Shown here one piece after another: positions 8,534-17,021 of a stretch of DNA of 64,000 bases. The DNA comes from Cohnella pontilimi (GTDB lineage Bacteria; Bacillota; Bacilli; Paenibacillales; Paenibacillaceae). The notes under the pieces are model-generated. The model searched no databases. It was given only the letters and a program-made list of their open reading frames with translations, and was not told the DNA's origin. Position 1 is the stretch's first letter. Every line of letters begins with the position of its first letter. Both the position numbers and the translations under genes were made by a program. The stretch is taken from the NCBI RefSeq assembly GCF_005049045.1, contig NZ_SUPK01000004.1:366045-430044 (forward strand), in the 5' to 3' direction.

Positions 8534-8641
8534 CGTAAATCTCTCTCTCCCGATCCCTGTACATGCAGGATTTCTTCTATTCTATAATAAATCGCTATAA
8601 TTCGACAGTAGAAAAACAGAAAACGCGCGCGGATTCCCGGC

Positions 8642-8923
8642 GGTTTATCCCGTTGGCTCAGATGGCAAGTGGGTGCTGCTGCGTGCGGGTTCCTGCCCGG
8701 GTTATTCCGTTGGCTCAGGAGGTTACAGCGGGACTCCCAGGTACCTAGAAAACCCATGTTATCCCGTCGACTCAGGAGGTTGTGACGCTATCAAGTTTCA
8801 CTAGCCTGCAAGTTTACCATGCACCGCCAATTTATCGGCTCCGAGAGTCACTAAATTTTGCTCGATTACTGGACTCCCGCACCACCCTATGGCCCGTCAA
8901 TATTCTGAGTCAAGGGGATAACC
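8642..8923. repeat. Four dispersed copies of a ~22-bp repeat in a gene-free stretch
   Basis: The 475-bp gap between the HD-GYP and queG genes holds no convincing gene. A unit of the type TTATCCCGTTGGCTCAGGAG occurs at 8642-8665, 8699-8725 and 8758-8781 in direct orientation, and at 8902-8923 inverted (ATTCTGAGTCAAGGGGATAA). The direct copies are 57-59 bp apart. Confidence 0.6.
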
Positions 8924-9008
8924 TGGGTATGACAAAATGGGAACACGGGTGTTCGATAATAACCGAGGGGGTGCAACAGCGCGCATCGCAGCGGTCAGCG
9001 AGACGCCA

Positions 9009-10178
9009 TTAAGGCGCGGATACCGGCTCGATCTTAGCCAGCGCCCGCTGAGCGGCATCGCGCACGGTGTCGTCCTGCTCAGCCGTGAGTGCGGCGGCCA
9101 ACGCATCGACGGCCGCTTGTCCGCCAATGCGGCCGAGCGCCCACGCCGCCGTGGCGCGCAGCTCCGGGCGCGGATCCTCGCGCAATACGCGCGCGACATC
9201 CGGCACCGACTCCGCGTCGCGGAAATTGCCGAGCCCGATCAGCGCGTTGCGCTGGATCGGTTTGCGTCCGCGCCATGCGGCGGCGCTGGCGCCGAATTTG
9301 TCGCGGAACTCGCGGTTGCCCATCGCGAGCAGCGGCCGCAGAAGCGGCTTGGCCACTTCCGGATCCGGCAGAAGCTCGGTATGGTGCCTCATATCGATTC
9401 CGCGATTCACCGGACACACGATTTGGCAGGTGTCGCAGCCATACAACCGGTTGCCGATTTTCAGCATAAGCTCCTCGTCGACCAGCCCCTTGGTCTGGGT
9501 CACGAACGAAATGCATCTTTGCGCATTCAGTTGCCCGGGTCCGACCAGCGCCCCTGTCGGACATGCGTCGATACAGATCGTGCAGTCGCCGCATCCATCG
9601 GCGATCGGTTGATCCGTCGGCAGCGGCAAATCGGTGATCATCTCTCCGAGATACATCCACGAACCCAGCTCCGGGGAGATGATCGCGCAATTGCTGCCGC
9701 TCCAGCCGATGCCGGCGCGCTCGGCCACGGCCCGGTCCGCCAGTTCGCCGGTATCCACCATCGGCATCAGGCTGACTTCCGGAACCCGCTCGGTGAGCCA
9801 CGCGGCTAACCGGTCCAACCTGCGCCGAAGCGCATCGTGATAATCCACGCCCCAAGCCGAACGGGACAAAATCCCGCGGCGCTTGCCCGGCTCGGACACC
9901 GGAGCGTTTTTCAATTTCGACGGATACGCCACCGCGATCGAAATGATTGACCGGGCGTTCGGCATCAAGAGCGCCGGCTCCGTCCGTTTGTCCAAATCCG
10001 GCTCCTCGAAGCCGGATTCATATCCAAGCTCGCGATGGCGAACCAGTCTTTCCTTCAACTCGGTAAAAGGCTCCGCCGAAGCGACCCCGATTTTGTCGAT
10101 TCCGAGTTCGGGAGCCGCGGCGATCATCTCTTCCTTCAAGTCCCGCCAGAAAGCGGCGTCCCGTTCCGTCGGGGTCAT
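9009..10178 (-). CDS. queG: Epoxyqueuosine reductase
   Basis: A 389-residue cobalamin- and iron-sulfur-dependent enzyme that reduces epoxyqueuosine to queuosine in tRNA. Two [4Fe-4S] motifs are visible: CGDCTICIDACP, and CDTCQIVCP further on. The N-terminal catalytic region contains DYHDALRRRL, and the C-terminal ~100 residues are HEAT-like alpha repeats (ATAAWALGRIG), normal for the Firmicutes form. The start at 10178 (MTPTERD) is set by AAAGGAGG seven bases upstream. It is followed closely upstream by rnhA and signal peptidase, so it is probably the last gene of that operon. Confidence 0.93.
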   Translation of the reverse strand: MTPTERDAAFWRDLKEEMIAAAPELGIDKIGVASAEPFTELKERLVRHRELGYESGFEEPDLDKRTEPALLMPNARSIISIAVAYPSKLKNAPVSEPGKRRGILSRSAWGVDYHDALRRRLDRLAAWLTERVPEVSLMPMVDTGELADRAVAERAGIGWSGSNCAIISPELGSWMYLGEMITDLPLPTDQPIADGCGDCTICIDACPTGALVGPGQLNAQRCISFVTQTKGLVDEELMLKIGNRLYGCDTCQIVCPVNRGIDMRHHTELLPDPEVAKPLLRPLLAMGNREFRDKFGASAAAWRGRKPIQRNALIGLGNFRDAESVPDVARVLREDPRPELRATAAWALGRIGGQAAVDALAAALTAEQDDTVRDAAQRALAKIEPVSAP

Positions 10179-10192
10179 GCGGAGTCCTCCTT

Positions 10193-10636
10193 TCAATCCT
10201 TGCTCAATTGCGTAATCGCCTGACGAGCCATCAGATCACAATAGTTGTTGAGCTCGTTGTCGCTGTGCCCTTTTACTTTGACAAATTCCACTTCGTGCTT
10301 CTGCATCAGCTCGTTCAATCGTTCCCACAGGTCGCGGTTCTCGACGGGCTGACCGCGGCTGTTGCGCCAGCCGTTGCGGATCCAGCCTTTCATCCAGCCT
10401 TCTCGAAAACAGTTGACCAAATACGCGGAATCGCTGTGAAGCTTCACCCGGCAAGGCTCCTTGAGCCGCCCGAGCGCCTCGATCGCCGCTGTAAGTTCCA
10501 TCCGGTTGTTGGTCGTCATTTTCTCCCCGCCGGAAATATCCTTGCGATGCTCCCCAAACAGCAAGACCGCGCCCCAGCCTCCCGGTCCGGGATTGCCGGA
10601 GCACGCCCCGTCGGTGTAAACCGTCACATCTTTCAA
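10193..10636 (-). CDS. rnhA: Ribonuclease HI
   Basis: A 147-residue enzyme that degrades the RNA strand of RNA-DNA hybrids. The catalytic residues are in place: Asp9 (YTDGAC), Glu47 (NRMELTAA), Asp69 (HSDSAY), His124 (VKGHSDN) and Asp134. It is the Escherichia coli-like, basic-handle-containing type (WMKGWIRNGWRNSRGQPVEN). It lies 14 bp from queG and 19 bp from the signal peptidase gene, which suggests cotranscription. Confidence 0.95.
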   Translation of the reverse strand: MKDVTVYTDGACSGNPGPGGWGAVLLFGEHRKDISGGEKMTTNNRMELTAAIEALGRLKEPCRVKLHSDSAYLVNCFREGWMKGWIRNGWRNSRGQPVENRDLWERLNELMQKHEVEFVKVKGHSDNELNNYCDLMARQAITQLSKD

Positions 10637-10655
10637 CTGCGTTCCCTCTTTCCCG

Positions 10656-11249
10656 TTACAGTTTGGCCCATCGCGATATCGGCCAAATAATCAGCTCAGC
10701 GCGGCCCTTTATCTTATTTTCCGGCACCTGATCGAAATCCCGGCTGTCTTTGCTTGCGCGTGAATGGCGGTTGTCCCCCATCACAAAATAGTGTCCCGCG
10801 CTCACCTGAACAGGTCCGTAGTCGCCGTCTTCGATCTTGACATCCGTATAGCGCTCGATCGTGAGCTCTCCGTTGATATACAACTGTCCGTTGCGGATTT
10901 CCAGGCGGTCTCCAGGTACGCCGATTACCCTTTTCACCAAGTAATCTTTGCGGTCCGGCCCCATGCTCGGATCCTGGAGCACTATCACGTCGCCTCGCCC
11001 CGGGTGACTGAATTCGTAGGAGATCTTGTTGACAAACAGCCACTCGCGCTCATGAAGAGTAGGTTCCATCGAATGCTGGCGCACGGTGGATAATTGAAAC
11101 ACGTACGTCTTCAAAAGATAAACCACGACAAAAGCCACGATAAGCGCCTTAGTCCAATCCCAGACTTCCTTCCTCCATCCGCTTAATGCAGGCTTGTCCG
11201 CTTTCTTCCTCTGACGCGGAGCGGGCGAAACGCCGGTCTCTTGATCCAT
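10656..11249 (-). CDS. lepB: Signal peptidase I
   Basis: A 197-residue type I signal peptidase that cleaves Sec and Tat signal peptides at the outer face of the membrane. One transmembrane helix (residues ~35-52, ALIVAFVVVYLLKTYVF) is followed by the catalytic Ser60 (RQHSMEPT) and the general base Lys106 (YLVKRVIGVPGD), then the GDNRHSRASKDSRDFD box. The single membrane span is typical of the Bacillus SipS-like form. The start at 11249 follows AAGGAGAG by nine bases. The gene is six bases downstream of the DUF402 gene and leads into rnhA and queG. Confidence 0.95.
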   Translation of the reverse strand: MDQETGVSPAPRQRKKADKPALSGWRKEVWDWTKALIVAFVVVYLLKTYVFQLSTVRQHSMEPTLHEREWLFVNKISYEFSHPGRGDVIVLQDPSMGPDRKDYLVKRVIGVPGDRLEIRNGQLYINGELTIERYTDVKIEDGDYGPVQVSAGHYFVMGDNRHSRASKDSRDFDQVPENKIKGRAELIIWPISRWAKL

Positions 11250-11254
11250 ACGGG

Positions 11255-11836
11255 TCAACTCTCCTTGGGACGGACTGAATCTTTCCATTCTTTATAGTAT
11301 CGGCGAACCTCAGCATCCCGGAAAGGGATATCCGTACGGGACATGCGATCTTTCAACCTTGCCAGCGCCCGATCCGCTTGCTCGATGACGTCGGCGCCGT
11401 ACCGGTATTCCACGGAATGTTTTTTAAATTCGTCACGGTCCAATTCATGCACCGATCCGTCCGGCAGCATCAGCAAATCCAAATCGTAATCAATGTAGGT
11501 GAGCACGTTATGGTACCGAAAAGGAGGCGAGGCAATGTTGCAATAGTAGCGAATGCCCCCCTTCTCTTCGAGAAGCGCCACCACGTTGAACCATTCGCCC
11601 GGGAAAAAAAACGCCACCGCCGGCACGCGGCTGATCCATTCTTTGCCGTCCGCTTCGCGGATCAGCGTATGTTCGTTCAGCAATACCTCGAGCGATAACG
11701 CCGCATGATCGGGATGAAGCCGCTCTTTCGGAACCTGCCAGTTGACGAGCCACATCCGGTGGAGGGAACCGTTATGCTTGAAGCTTTTGATGGTGCAGCA
11801 TTTATAGATGGATGAATTGGTTTCCTTCTGTGCCAT
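11255..11836 (-). CDS. DUF402/UPF0374 nucleoside tri- and diphosphatase-like protein
   Basis: A 193-residue soluble protein of the DUF402 family, similar in length and pattern to the UPF0374 (YgaC/Ntdp) group. A member from Staphylococcus aureus hydrolyses nucleoside tri- and diphosphates. Visible family features are the beta-barrel segment WLVNWQVPKERLHPDHAALS, FFPGEWFNVVALL, and the metal-binding stretch YIDYDLDLLMLPDGS with DRDEF. The start at 11836 (MAQKETN) is preceded by GGGAGG; the longer reading from 11902 encodes an unlikely hydrophobic leader. It is the first gene of a probable operon with signal peptidase I. Confidence 0.85.
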   Translation of the reverse strand: MAQKETNSSIYKCCTIKSFKHNGSLHRMWLVNWQVPKERLHPDHAALSLEVLLNEHTLIREADGKEWISRVPAVAFFFPGEWFNVVALLEEKGGIRYYCNIASPPFRYHNVLTYIDYDLDLLMLPDGSVHELDRDEFKKHSVEYRYGADVIEQADRALARLKDRMSRTDIPFRDAEVRRYYKEWKDSVRPKES

Positions 11837-11958
11837 GGCGCCTCCCGAGCATCCCGTTATCATTAAGAAAAGCATATCCATTCGCCAAAAGCAATGGCGC
11901 ATCGGATATGCTTCATGAGTTATAAATAGATGAGTTCATCTAATCGTTATCTATCTGC

Positions 11959-12381
11959 TTATCCCGCCACGATCGCTAACGGACGGGCAGGCCGGACGAA
12001 ATCGAGGGGCGTAACGCCAAGAGACTCGTAAAAAGGCAGCAGCATTTCATTATGCTTGTCCTTCGCGATGAGAACCTTCAGCACTTTGCGTTGACGGAAC
12101 CTGTTGTTCATCGAAGCCACAAGCGCTTTGCCCAGGCCTTGCCGGCGATAAGCCGGATGAATGGCGATGCGGTAAACGTAGCCCTTGGAATGGTCGATCG
12201 TTCCGATCAGGAGTCCGGCGATCGTATCGTCCACCTCCGCCACCAGAATGAGGTCGCTGTCCCATGAAAGCTGCCGGGCGAAAGCGCCCATCGTCTCCTC
12301 GCAGCATTCCTCGGATAACGATTCTTTCAATAGCTCGGTAACGGACCGATAGTCCGAAAGTTGGAAAGAACGAATCTGCAT
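11959..12381 (-). CDS. GNAT family N-acetyltransferase
   Basis: A 140-residue acetyltransferase of the Gcn5-related type. Motif A is present as AIHPAYRRQGLGKALV, the acetyl-CoA pyrophosphate loop, and the C-terminal FYESLGVTP is the usual beta-bulge region. The substrate is unknown; many such proteins acetylate small amines or ribosomal-protein N-termini. The start at 12381 is nine bases after GGGGAG; an ATG six bases upstream is too close to that site. It is transcribed away from sodA. Confidence 0.85.
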   Translation of the reverse strand: MQIRSFQLSDYRSVTELLKESLSEECCEETMGAFARQLSWDSDLILVAEVDDTIAGLLIGTIDHSKGYVYRIAIHPAYRRQGLGKALVASMNNRFRQRKVLKVLIAKDKHNEMLLPFYESLGVTPLDFVRPARPLAIVAG

Positions 12382-12696
12382 GTGCATGATCTCCCCGGCA
12401 ACAGAATTAACAGCCAGTTAACGTATCCTTAATTCTACGACAAAAATAGTAATTTTGTATCCCTTTTTCTAAAAAAAAGTTGGATTTTTTTCGGGTAAAA
12501 TAAAGGAAATTTCATGAAAACGCTTCATTGTGTCCGATTGCCCCGTCACAACGCCGAAAATTAACCGAAAATCCCGGATTTCGGCATTTTTTACCTGAAT
12601 TCAACAAATGGTATAAGAACAACGTATTCGGAAACAATAGTTGCCGTTGCCCGATTGTACAAATTACCCGGCTATTCGACTTTCCAAACATCCGCG

Positions 12697-12718
12697 TTGA
12701 TTTACTATCTCAAATCAA
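12697..12718. promoter_or_regulatory. Inverted repeat upstream of sodA
   Basis: TTGATTT and AAATCAA flank eight bases, about 55 bp upstream of the sodA start; TTGATT could also serve as a -35 element. The rest of the ~390-bp gap between the GNAT gene and sodA is AT-rich and shows no gene. Confidence 0.35.
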
Positions 12719-12773
12719 GGATAATAATAACTGAGAGCTACATATGTCCACCAATTTGAGGAGGTTTTTGCAC

Positions 12774-13385
12774 ATGGCACATCAATTGCCCGAACTGCCT
12801 TACGCGAAGGACGCACTGGAACCGCACATCGACGCGATGACGATGGAAATCCATCACGGCCGTCACCACAACACGTACGTGACGAACCTGAACAAAGCGC
12901 TGGAGTCCGCTCCTGAGCTGGCCGACAAGCGCGTGGAAGATCTCGTCTCCGATCTGAACTCCGTTCCGGAGAGCATCCGTACGGCTGTTCGCAACAACGG
13001 CGGCGGCCACGTGAACCATTCGCTGTTCTGGCAGACGCTGTCCCCGAACGGCGGCGGCGCTCCGACCGGCGCGCTGGCACAAGCGATCGACAGCGAGCTC
13101 GGCGGCTTTGAGAAGTTCAAAGAAACTTTCGCTGCAGCTGCAACGACCCGTTTCGGCTCCGGCTGGGCTTGGCTCGCAGTCGGCAAAGACGGCAAGCTCA
13201 AAGTATACAGCCTTCCGAACCAGGACAGCCCGCTGATGGAAGGCGACAAGCCACTCCTCGGCCTGGACGTTTGGGAGCACGCTTACTACCTGAAATATCA
13301 AAACAAGCGCCCCGACTACATCGCAGCTTTCTGGAACGTCGTGAACTGGAACAAAGTGAACGAGCTGTACGAAGCTTCGAAGTAA
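12774..13385 (+). CDS. sodA: Superoxide dismutase, Mn/Fe type
   Basis: A 203-residue canonical cytosolic superoxide dismutase. Metal ligands are in [17 protein letters not shown] and DVWEHAYY (Asp and His), with the C-terminal WNVVNWNKV. The GGG-rich [10 protein letters not shown] loop and dimer contacts are standard for SodA of Bacillales. The start at 12774 follows GAGGAGG; a reading from 12744 has no site. The gene is monocistronic, ending in a strong terminator. It is the housekeeping partner of the longer SOD-fusion protein at 4-5.2 kb. Confidence 0.96.
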   Translation: MAHQLPELPYAKDALEPHIDAMTMEIHHGRHHNTYVTNLNKALESAPELADKRVEDLVSDLNSVPESIRTAVRNNGGGHVNHSLFWQTLSPNGGGAPTGALAQAIDSELGGFEKFKETFAAAATTRFGSGWAWLAVGKDGKLKVYSLPNQDSPLMEGDKPLLGLDVWEHAYYLKYQNKRPDYIAAFWNVVNWNKVNELYEASK

Positions 13386-13394
13386 TCGGCATCG

Positions 13395-13432
13395 AGAAAA
13401 CCGCTCTTCCGCGAGGGAGAGCGGTTTTTTGT
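13395..13432 (+). terminator. Terminator of sodA
   Basis: AAAACCGCTCTTCCGCGAGG then GAGAGCGGTTTTTTG gives a stable stem-loop with a T run directly after sodA. Confidence 0.9.
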
Positions 13433-13553
13433 GTTATACGTCCGCCTGCACGGCTTCGTCGACGAGTCTGTCATTTTAAAAGAAATCGTGTAGTCCGATT
13501 TTAACGAACTGCAGCGGTACTACCCACTCGTTCACTGGCTGTAGTTGGAAAAT

Positions 13554-13691
13554 GCCGAATTGCAGAGTGGTTTTTGGGTGTCGGAACTTGGAAAGTGTCG
13601 TGCAGTTGGGCAAAATCGGGCTACAGCTCGGGGGTGGGTGGAGGGTGGGCAGTAGATGGGCAAAATCGGACTACGGCGCGGGGATGGGTGG
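13554..13691. repeat. Dispersed and tandem short repeats in a gene-free gap
   Basis: The 540-bp gap between sodA and the lipoprotein gene holds no gene. GCAGTTGGGCAAAATCGG at 13602 and GCAGTAGATGGGCAAAATCGG-like sequence at 13649 start two ~40-bp copies, each ending GGGTGGGTGG or GGATGGGTGG. GCCGAATTGCAGAG at 13554-13567 is shared with 1719-1732. Confidence 0.55.
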
Positions 13692-13924
13692 CACCTTTCT
13701 CACCATACCCCCTGGGTGATGTCAGAGTTTGCACGTGCCGCGGTATTTTCTATGGTCATACTTAGGAAAAATATATTTAGCCGACTTGAAGATAGGAAAA
13801 ACGTGGTAATGGAGGTAGAGTTTTTATAAATTTTAGGATACGTCCGAAACATAGTGAGGGGGGAGGCGTTTAAACAGAGGCAAGCAGTTTTGTTTTAGTC
13901 TTAATCATGAAGGGAGCAGATCCA

Positions 13925-14416
13925 TTGAAAAAGTTACTAGTAATCAGTTCGATTATTGCACTAACACTTTTGGCTGCTTGTTCTTCCAAAGCAAGTAAGA
14001 GCTCCTCGAACGACGAGGCCAAGTCAGTAGCCACAAGCAGCCCCACAACGACAAATAGAGAAACCACACCAGTAATCAGCACGGTTCTTCTGGATGAAAA
14101 GGCATTTCATGGGGAGGAACTTGAAGCTGTAAAAGTCATCAATCAACGAGCAAAATATTACAATGAGCGAAATAGCGAAAAATACCCGGAGATCTTTACG
14201 ACGGACACTGTGTCATCAACCGATCTTGCAGCCGATAAAGAGAACAAAATGATCATTACGAAATTGAGTGATCCTAAATTTCTGTCCGTAAAAAAAGAGC
14301 TGATTGCGGTCTCTGTTCATGAGACATACCAGGATTCACCTTTTGGATCGGAAGGGGACACTGTATATACACTGAAGAATATCGATGGGGTATGGAAGAT
14401 CTATGGTATCGATTAA
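13925..14416 (+). CDS. Putative lipoprotein of unknown function
   Basis: A 163-residue protein with a lipoprotein signal peptide: LKKLL, a hydrophobic stretch, then the lipobox LLAAC. A Ser/Thr-rich linker follows (~25-45), then a compact domain of about 110 residues with EAVKVINQRAKYYNERN and ending NIDGVWKIYGID. That pattern resembles small NTF2-like or DUF4878-like extracytoplasmic domains, but I do not recognise the family with confidence. A TTG start at 13925 is preferred, because AAGGGAG precedes it by eight bases; an ATG at 13907 has no site. Base composition is more AT-rich than its neighbours. Confidence 0.75.
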   Translation: MKKLLVISSIIALTLLAACSSKASKSSSNDEAKSVATSSPTTTNRETTPVISTVLLDEKAFHGEELEAVKVINQRAKYYNERNSEKYPEIFTTDTVSSTDLAADKENKMIITKLSDPKFLSVKKELIAVSVHETYQDSPFGSEGDTVYTLKNIDGVWKIYGID

Positions 14417-14648
14417 TCCTTCAGATAAATTGACGGGAACGTCTTCAGCCTCGTCTCTCATTCGAGATAGTTGGCTGATGACTACTACAGTGTCGTGGAC
14501 GACCCAAATCACAACCTTCCTTGAAAATTCTTTTGAACAATAGCGCCCGCCGTTCGGCGTTCCTGGAACGCAGACGTATAAATGGGAGCGGTAACTGCAT
14601 CCCTAGTAGGAGTGCTTTTTTGTGTGCACTTACCCCCCTCCCCCATGC

Positions 14649-14696
14649 TTGACAAATACGGCCACTCGCATATAATTAAAGTCAAAGTTAGTCAAA
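14649..14696 (+). promoter_or_regulatory. SigmaA promoter overlapped by a CtsR operator, for clpE
   Basis: TTGACA (14649-14654) and TATAAT (14671-14676) are perfect hexamers 16 bp apart. AGTCAAAGTTAGTCAAA at 14680-14696 is the CtsR direct repeat (two AGTCAAA heptads, three-base spacer) and covers the expected transcription start. CtsR is the class III heat-shock repressor of clp genes, so clpE should be heat- and protein-damage-induced. The rest of the 370-bp gap upstream shows no gene. Confidence 0.9.
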
Positions 14697-14787
14697 GTCA
14701 ATGTCAATTTTGATCAATCATTCTGAGGGGCCGTCATGGCACCCTTCAATCCCATATATACGAAACTCCATCGAAAGGGGTAGACCT

Positions 14788-16911
14788 ATGAACTGCCAAA
14801 ACTGCCACAACCACGAGGCTTCGATTCTTCTTAACATCCAAGTGAATCAGCAAGCGCGCAAGCTGTATTTGTGCCAAGAATGCTATGCGAAAATGCGCAG
14901 CGGCGCTCCGTCGGCCATCGGATCTTACTCCGGCATGCCTTCCTTTGAAGACTTCTTTAAAGGGTTCATGCCGCCGGCTCAAAATCAGGAGCAATACGCA
15001 TCAAACGCAGCAGCGCCCAATAGAGGCGGAATCTTGGATCAAATGGGCCGGAACCTGAACGACGCGGCCAAGTCGGGCATGATTGACGCCGTGATCGGCC
15101 GGGATGAAGAGATTGAGCGCATTATTGAGATTCTGAACCGCCGCAACAAAAATAACCCTGTGCTGATCGGCGAACCCGGTGTCGGCAAAACCGCCATCGC
15201 GGAGGGGCTTGCCCTTCGCATCACAGAGGGCAAAGTTCCTGCCAAGCTGCTGAATAAAGAGGTATATTCCTTGGACGTCGCTTCTTTGGTAGCGGGTACC
15301 GGCATTCGCGGTCAGTTCGAGGAAAAAATGAAGCAGTTGATTTCCGAGCTGCAGCAGCGCCAAAACGTTATTTTGTTCATTGATGAAATCCACTTGATCG
15401 TCGGAGCCGGCTCGGCCGAAGGCTCGATGGATGCGGGGAATATTCTGAAGCCTGCGCTGGCACGCGGCGAGCTTCAAGTCGTGGGTGCCACCACGCTGAA
15501 GGAATACCGCACGATCGAAAAAGATGCCGCATTGGAACGCCGGTTCCAACCGGTGACGGTGGACGAGCCTACGGTCGAGGAAGCCGTTGAAATCCTCAAA
15601 GGGCTTCGCGCGAAGTACGAAGAGTACCATCAAGTGCGTTACCCCGACGAAACGATCAAAGCATGCGTGACGCTTTCTCACCGCTACATCCAGGATCGTT
15701 TCCTGCCGGATAAAGCGATCGACCTTCTGGACGAAGCCGGCGCCAAACTGAATCTTCTGGCCTCCGAAGGTGACCGCGGACAAGTGCTCGCGCGTCTTGA
15801 GAGCATCAAGAAGGAGAAAGAGCTGGCGTCCCGTCAGGAAAATTACGAGCGAGCCGCACAGCTTCGCGATGAAGAAGCCGATCTGCTCAAGCAGCTGGAT
15901 GCCAAAGACGGCGACAATACGCTTGAAGTTCGAGTGGAACATATTCAAGAGATCATTGAGCGCAAAACCGGCATCCCTGTAGGTAAACTGCAGCAAGACG
16001 AGCAGTCCAAAATGAAAAATTTGGCCGCACGTCTCGGCGCCAAGGTCATCGGTCAATCCGAAGCCGTTGAGAAAGTGGCCAAAGCGATCCGCCGCAGCCG
16101 TGCAGGACTGAAGCCGAAAAACAAACCGATCGCTTCCTTCCTCTTCGTCGGACCTACCGGCGTCGGGAAAACCGAATTGTCCAAATCGCTGGCGGAAGAA
16201 CTGTTCGGACAAGCCGATGCGATGATCCGCCTCGATATGAGCGAGTATATGGAGAAGCACTCCGTTTCCAAGCTGATCGGCTCGCCTCCGGGATATGTCG
16301 GACACGAAGAAGCCGGTCAATTGACCGAGCGCGTTCGCCGCAATCCTTACAGCATTATTTTGCTGGATGAAATCGAGAAAGCTCATCCGGACGTGCAAAA
16401 CATGTTCCTGCAAGTGCTTGACGACGGACGGCTGACGGACAGTCAGGGCCGCACGGTAAGCTTCAAAGATACGGTCATCATCATGACGTCCAACGCCGGC
16501 ACCGCGGACAAGAAAATCACCGTCGGATTCAACGCCGAGGCGCCTCAAACAAGCTCGGTCGTAGAATCGCTCGGTTCCTACTTCCGGCCGGAATTTTTGA
16601 ACCGTTTCGACGCCATCATTGCGTTCGCCTCTTTGGGCGAAAGCCATCTCCTTAACATCGTGGATAAAATGCTCCAGGAAATCGAGAACAACCTGCTGGA
16701 ACAAAACATCACCGTCACCGTCACAGACGATGCGAAGAAAAAGCTTGCGGAGCTCGGATACCATCCGGCCTTCGGAGCGCGTCCGCTTCGCCGAGTGATC
16801 CAGCAATATGTGGAGGACGGCATCACGGATCTCATTTTGGAGACAGATGACGTGCAACGTGTTCAAGTCGATGTGAAAGAGGATCGGATTACGGTCGAGA
16901 AAATCGCATAA
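14788..16911 (+). CDS. clpE: ATP-dependent Clp protease ATP-binding subunit ClpE
   Basis: A 707-residue class I Clp/HSP100 unfoldase that partners ClpP in degradation of damaged proteins. The N-terminal zinc finger has Cys3, Cys6, Cys29 and Cys32, the ClpE hallmark that separates it from ClpC. First AAA+ domain: Walker A GEPGVGKT at ~128-135. UVR-type coiled coil at ~340-375 (EKELASRQENYERAAQLRDE). Second AAA+ domain: Walker A GPTGVGKTE at ~455, then a D2-small domain. The start at 14788 follows AAAGGGG. An adjacent CtsR operator and perfect promoter indicate heat-shock control. Confidence 0.95.
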   Translation: MNCQNCHNHEASILLNIQVNQQARKLYLCQECYAKMRSGAPSAIGSYSGMPSFEDFFKGFMPPAQNQEQYASNAAAPNRGGILDQMGRNLNDAAKSGMIDAVIGRDEEIERIIEILNRRNKNNPVLIGEPGVGKTAIAEGLALRITEGKVPAKLLNKEVYSLDVASLVAGTGIRGQFEEKMKQLISELQQRQNVILFIDEIHLIVGAGSAEGSMDAGNILKPALARGELQVVGATTLKEYRTIEKDAALERRFQPVTVDEPTVEEAVEILKGLRAKYEEYHQVRYPDETIKACVTLSHRYIQDRFLPDKAIDLLDEAGAKLNLLASEGDRGQVLARLESIKKEKELASRQENYERAAQLRDEEADLLKQLDAKDGDNTLEVRVEHIQEIIERKTGIPVGKLQQDEQSKMKNLAARLGAKVIGQSEAVEKVAKAIRRSRAGLKPKNKPIASFLFVGPTGVGKTELSKSLAEELFGQADAMIRLDMSEYMEKHSVSKLIGSPPGYVGHEEAGQLTERVRRNPYSIILLDEIEKAHPDVQNMFLQVLDDGRLTDSQGRTVSFKDTVIIMTSNAGTADKKITVGFNAEAPQTSSVVESLGSYFRPEFLNRFDAIIAFASLGESHLLNIVDKMLQEIENNLLEQNITVTVTDDAKKKLAELGYHPAFGARPLRRVIQQYVEDGITDLILETDDVQRVQVDVKEDRITVEKIA

Positions 16912-16920
16912 TGAAATAAT

Positions 16921-16996
16921 GACAGCCACAATGGCCTATACAGGCCGCCATGTCTGTCAGTTGAAGAAGCCCCGGTACCCCCGGGGCTTCTTTCCG
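16921..16996 (+). terminator. Double hairpin terminator after clpE
   Basis: Two stem-loops in a row: a GACAG...CTGTC hairpin with inner GGCCT/AGGCC, then GAAGCCCCGG/CCGGGGCTTC followed by TTT. Confidence 0.75.
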
Positions 16997-17021
16997 TTTA
17001 CAGAGGTGGGGATGGACCAAG

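Noticed and set aside
8530..9012. Small open frames in the gap between the HD-GYP and queG genes
   Set aside because: They cross the repeats, lack ribosome binding sites and have unlikely composition.
12528..12734. A 68-codon frame upstream of sodA
   Set aside because: No ribosome binding site, odd composition, and it ends in the sodA promoter region.
15001..16929. A 642-codon open frame on the minus strand opposite clpE
   Set aside because: It is the antisense shadow of clpE; the plus strand has promoter, operator, motifs and ribosome binding site, the minus frame has none.
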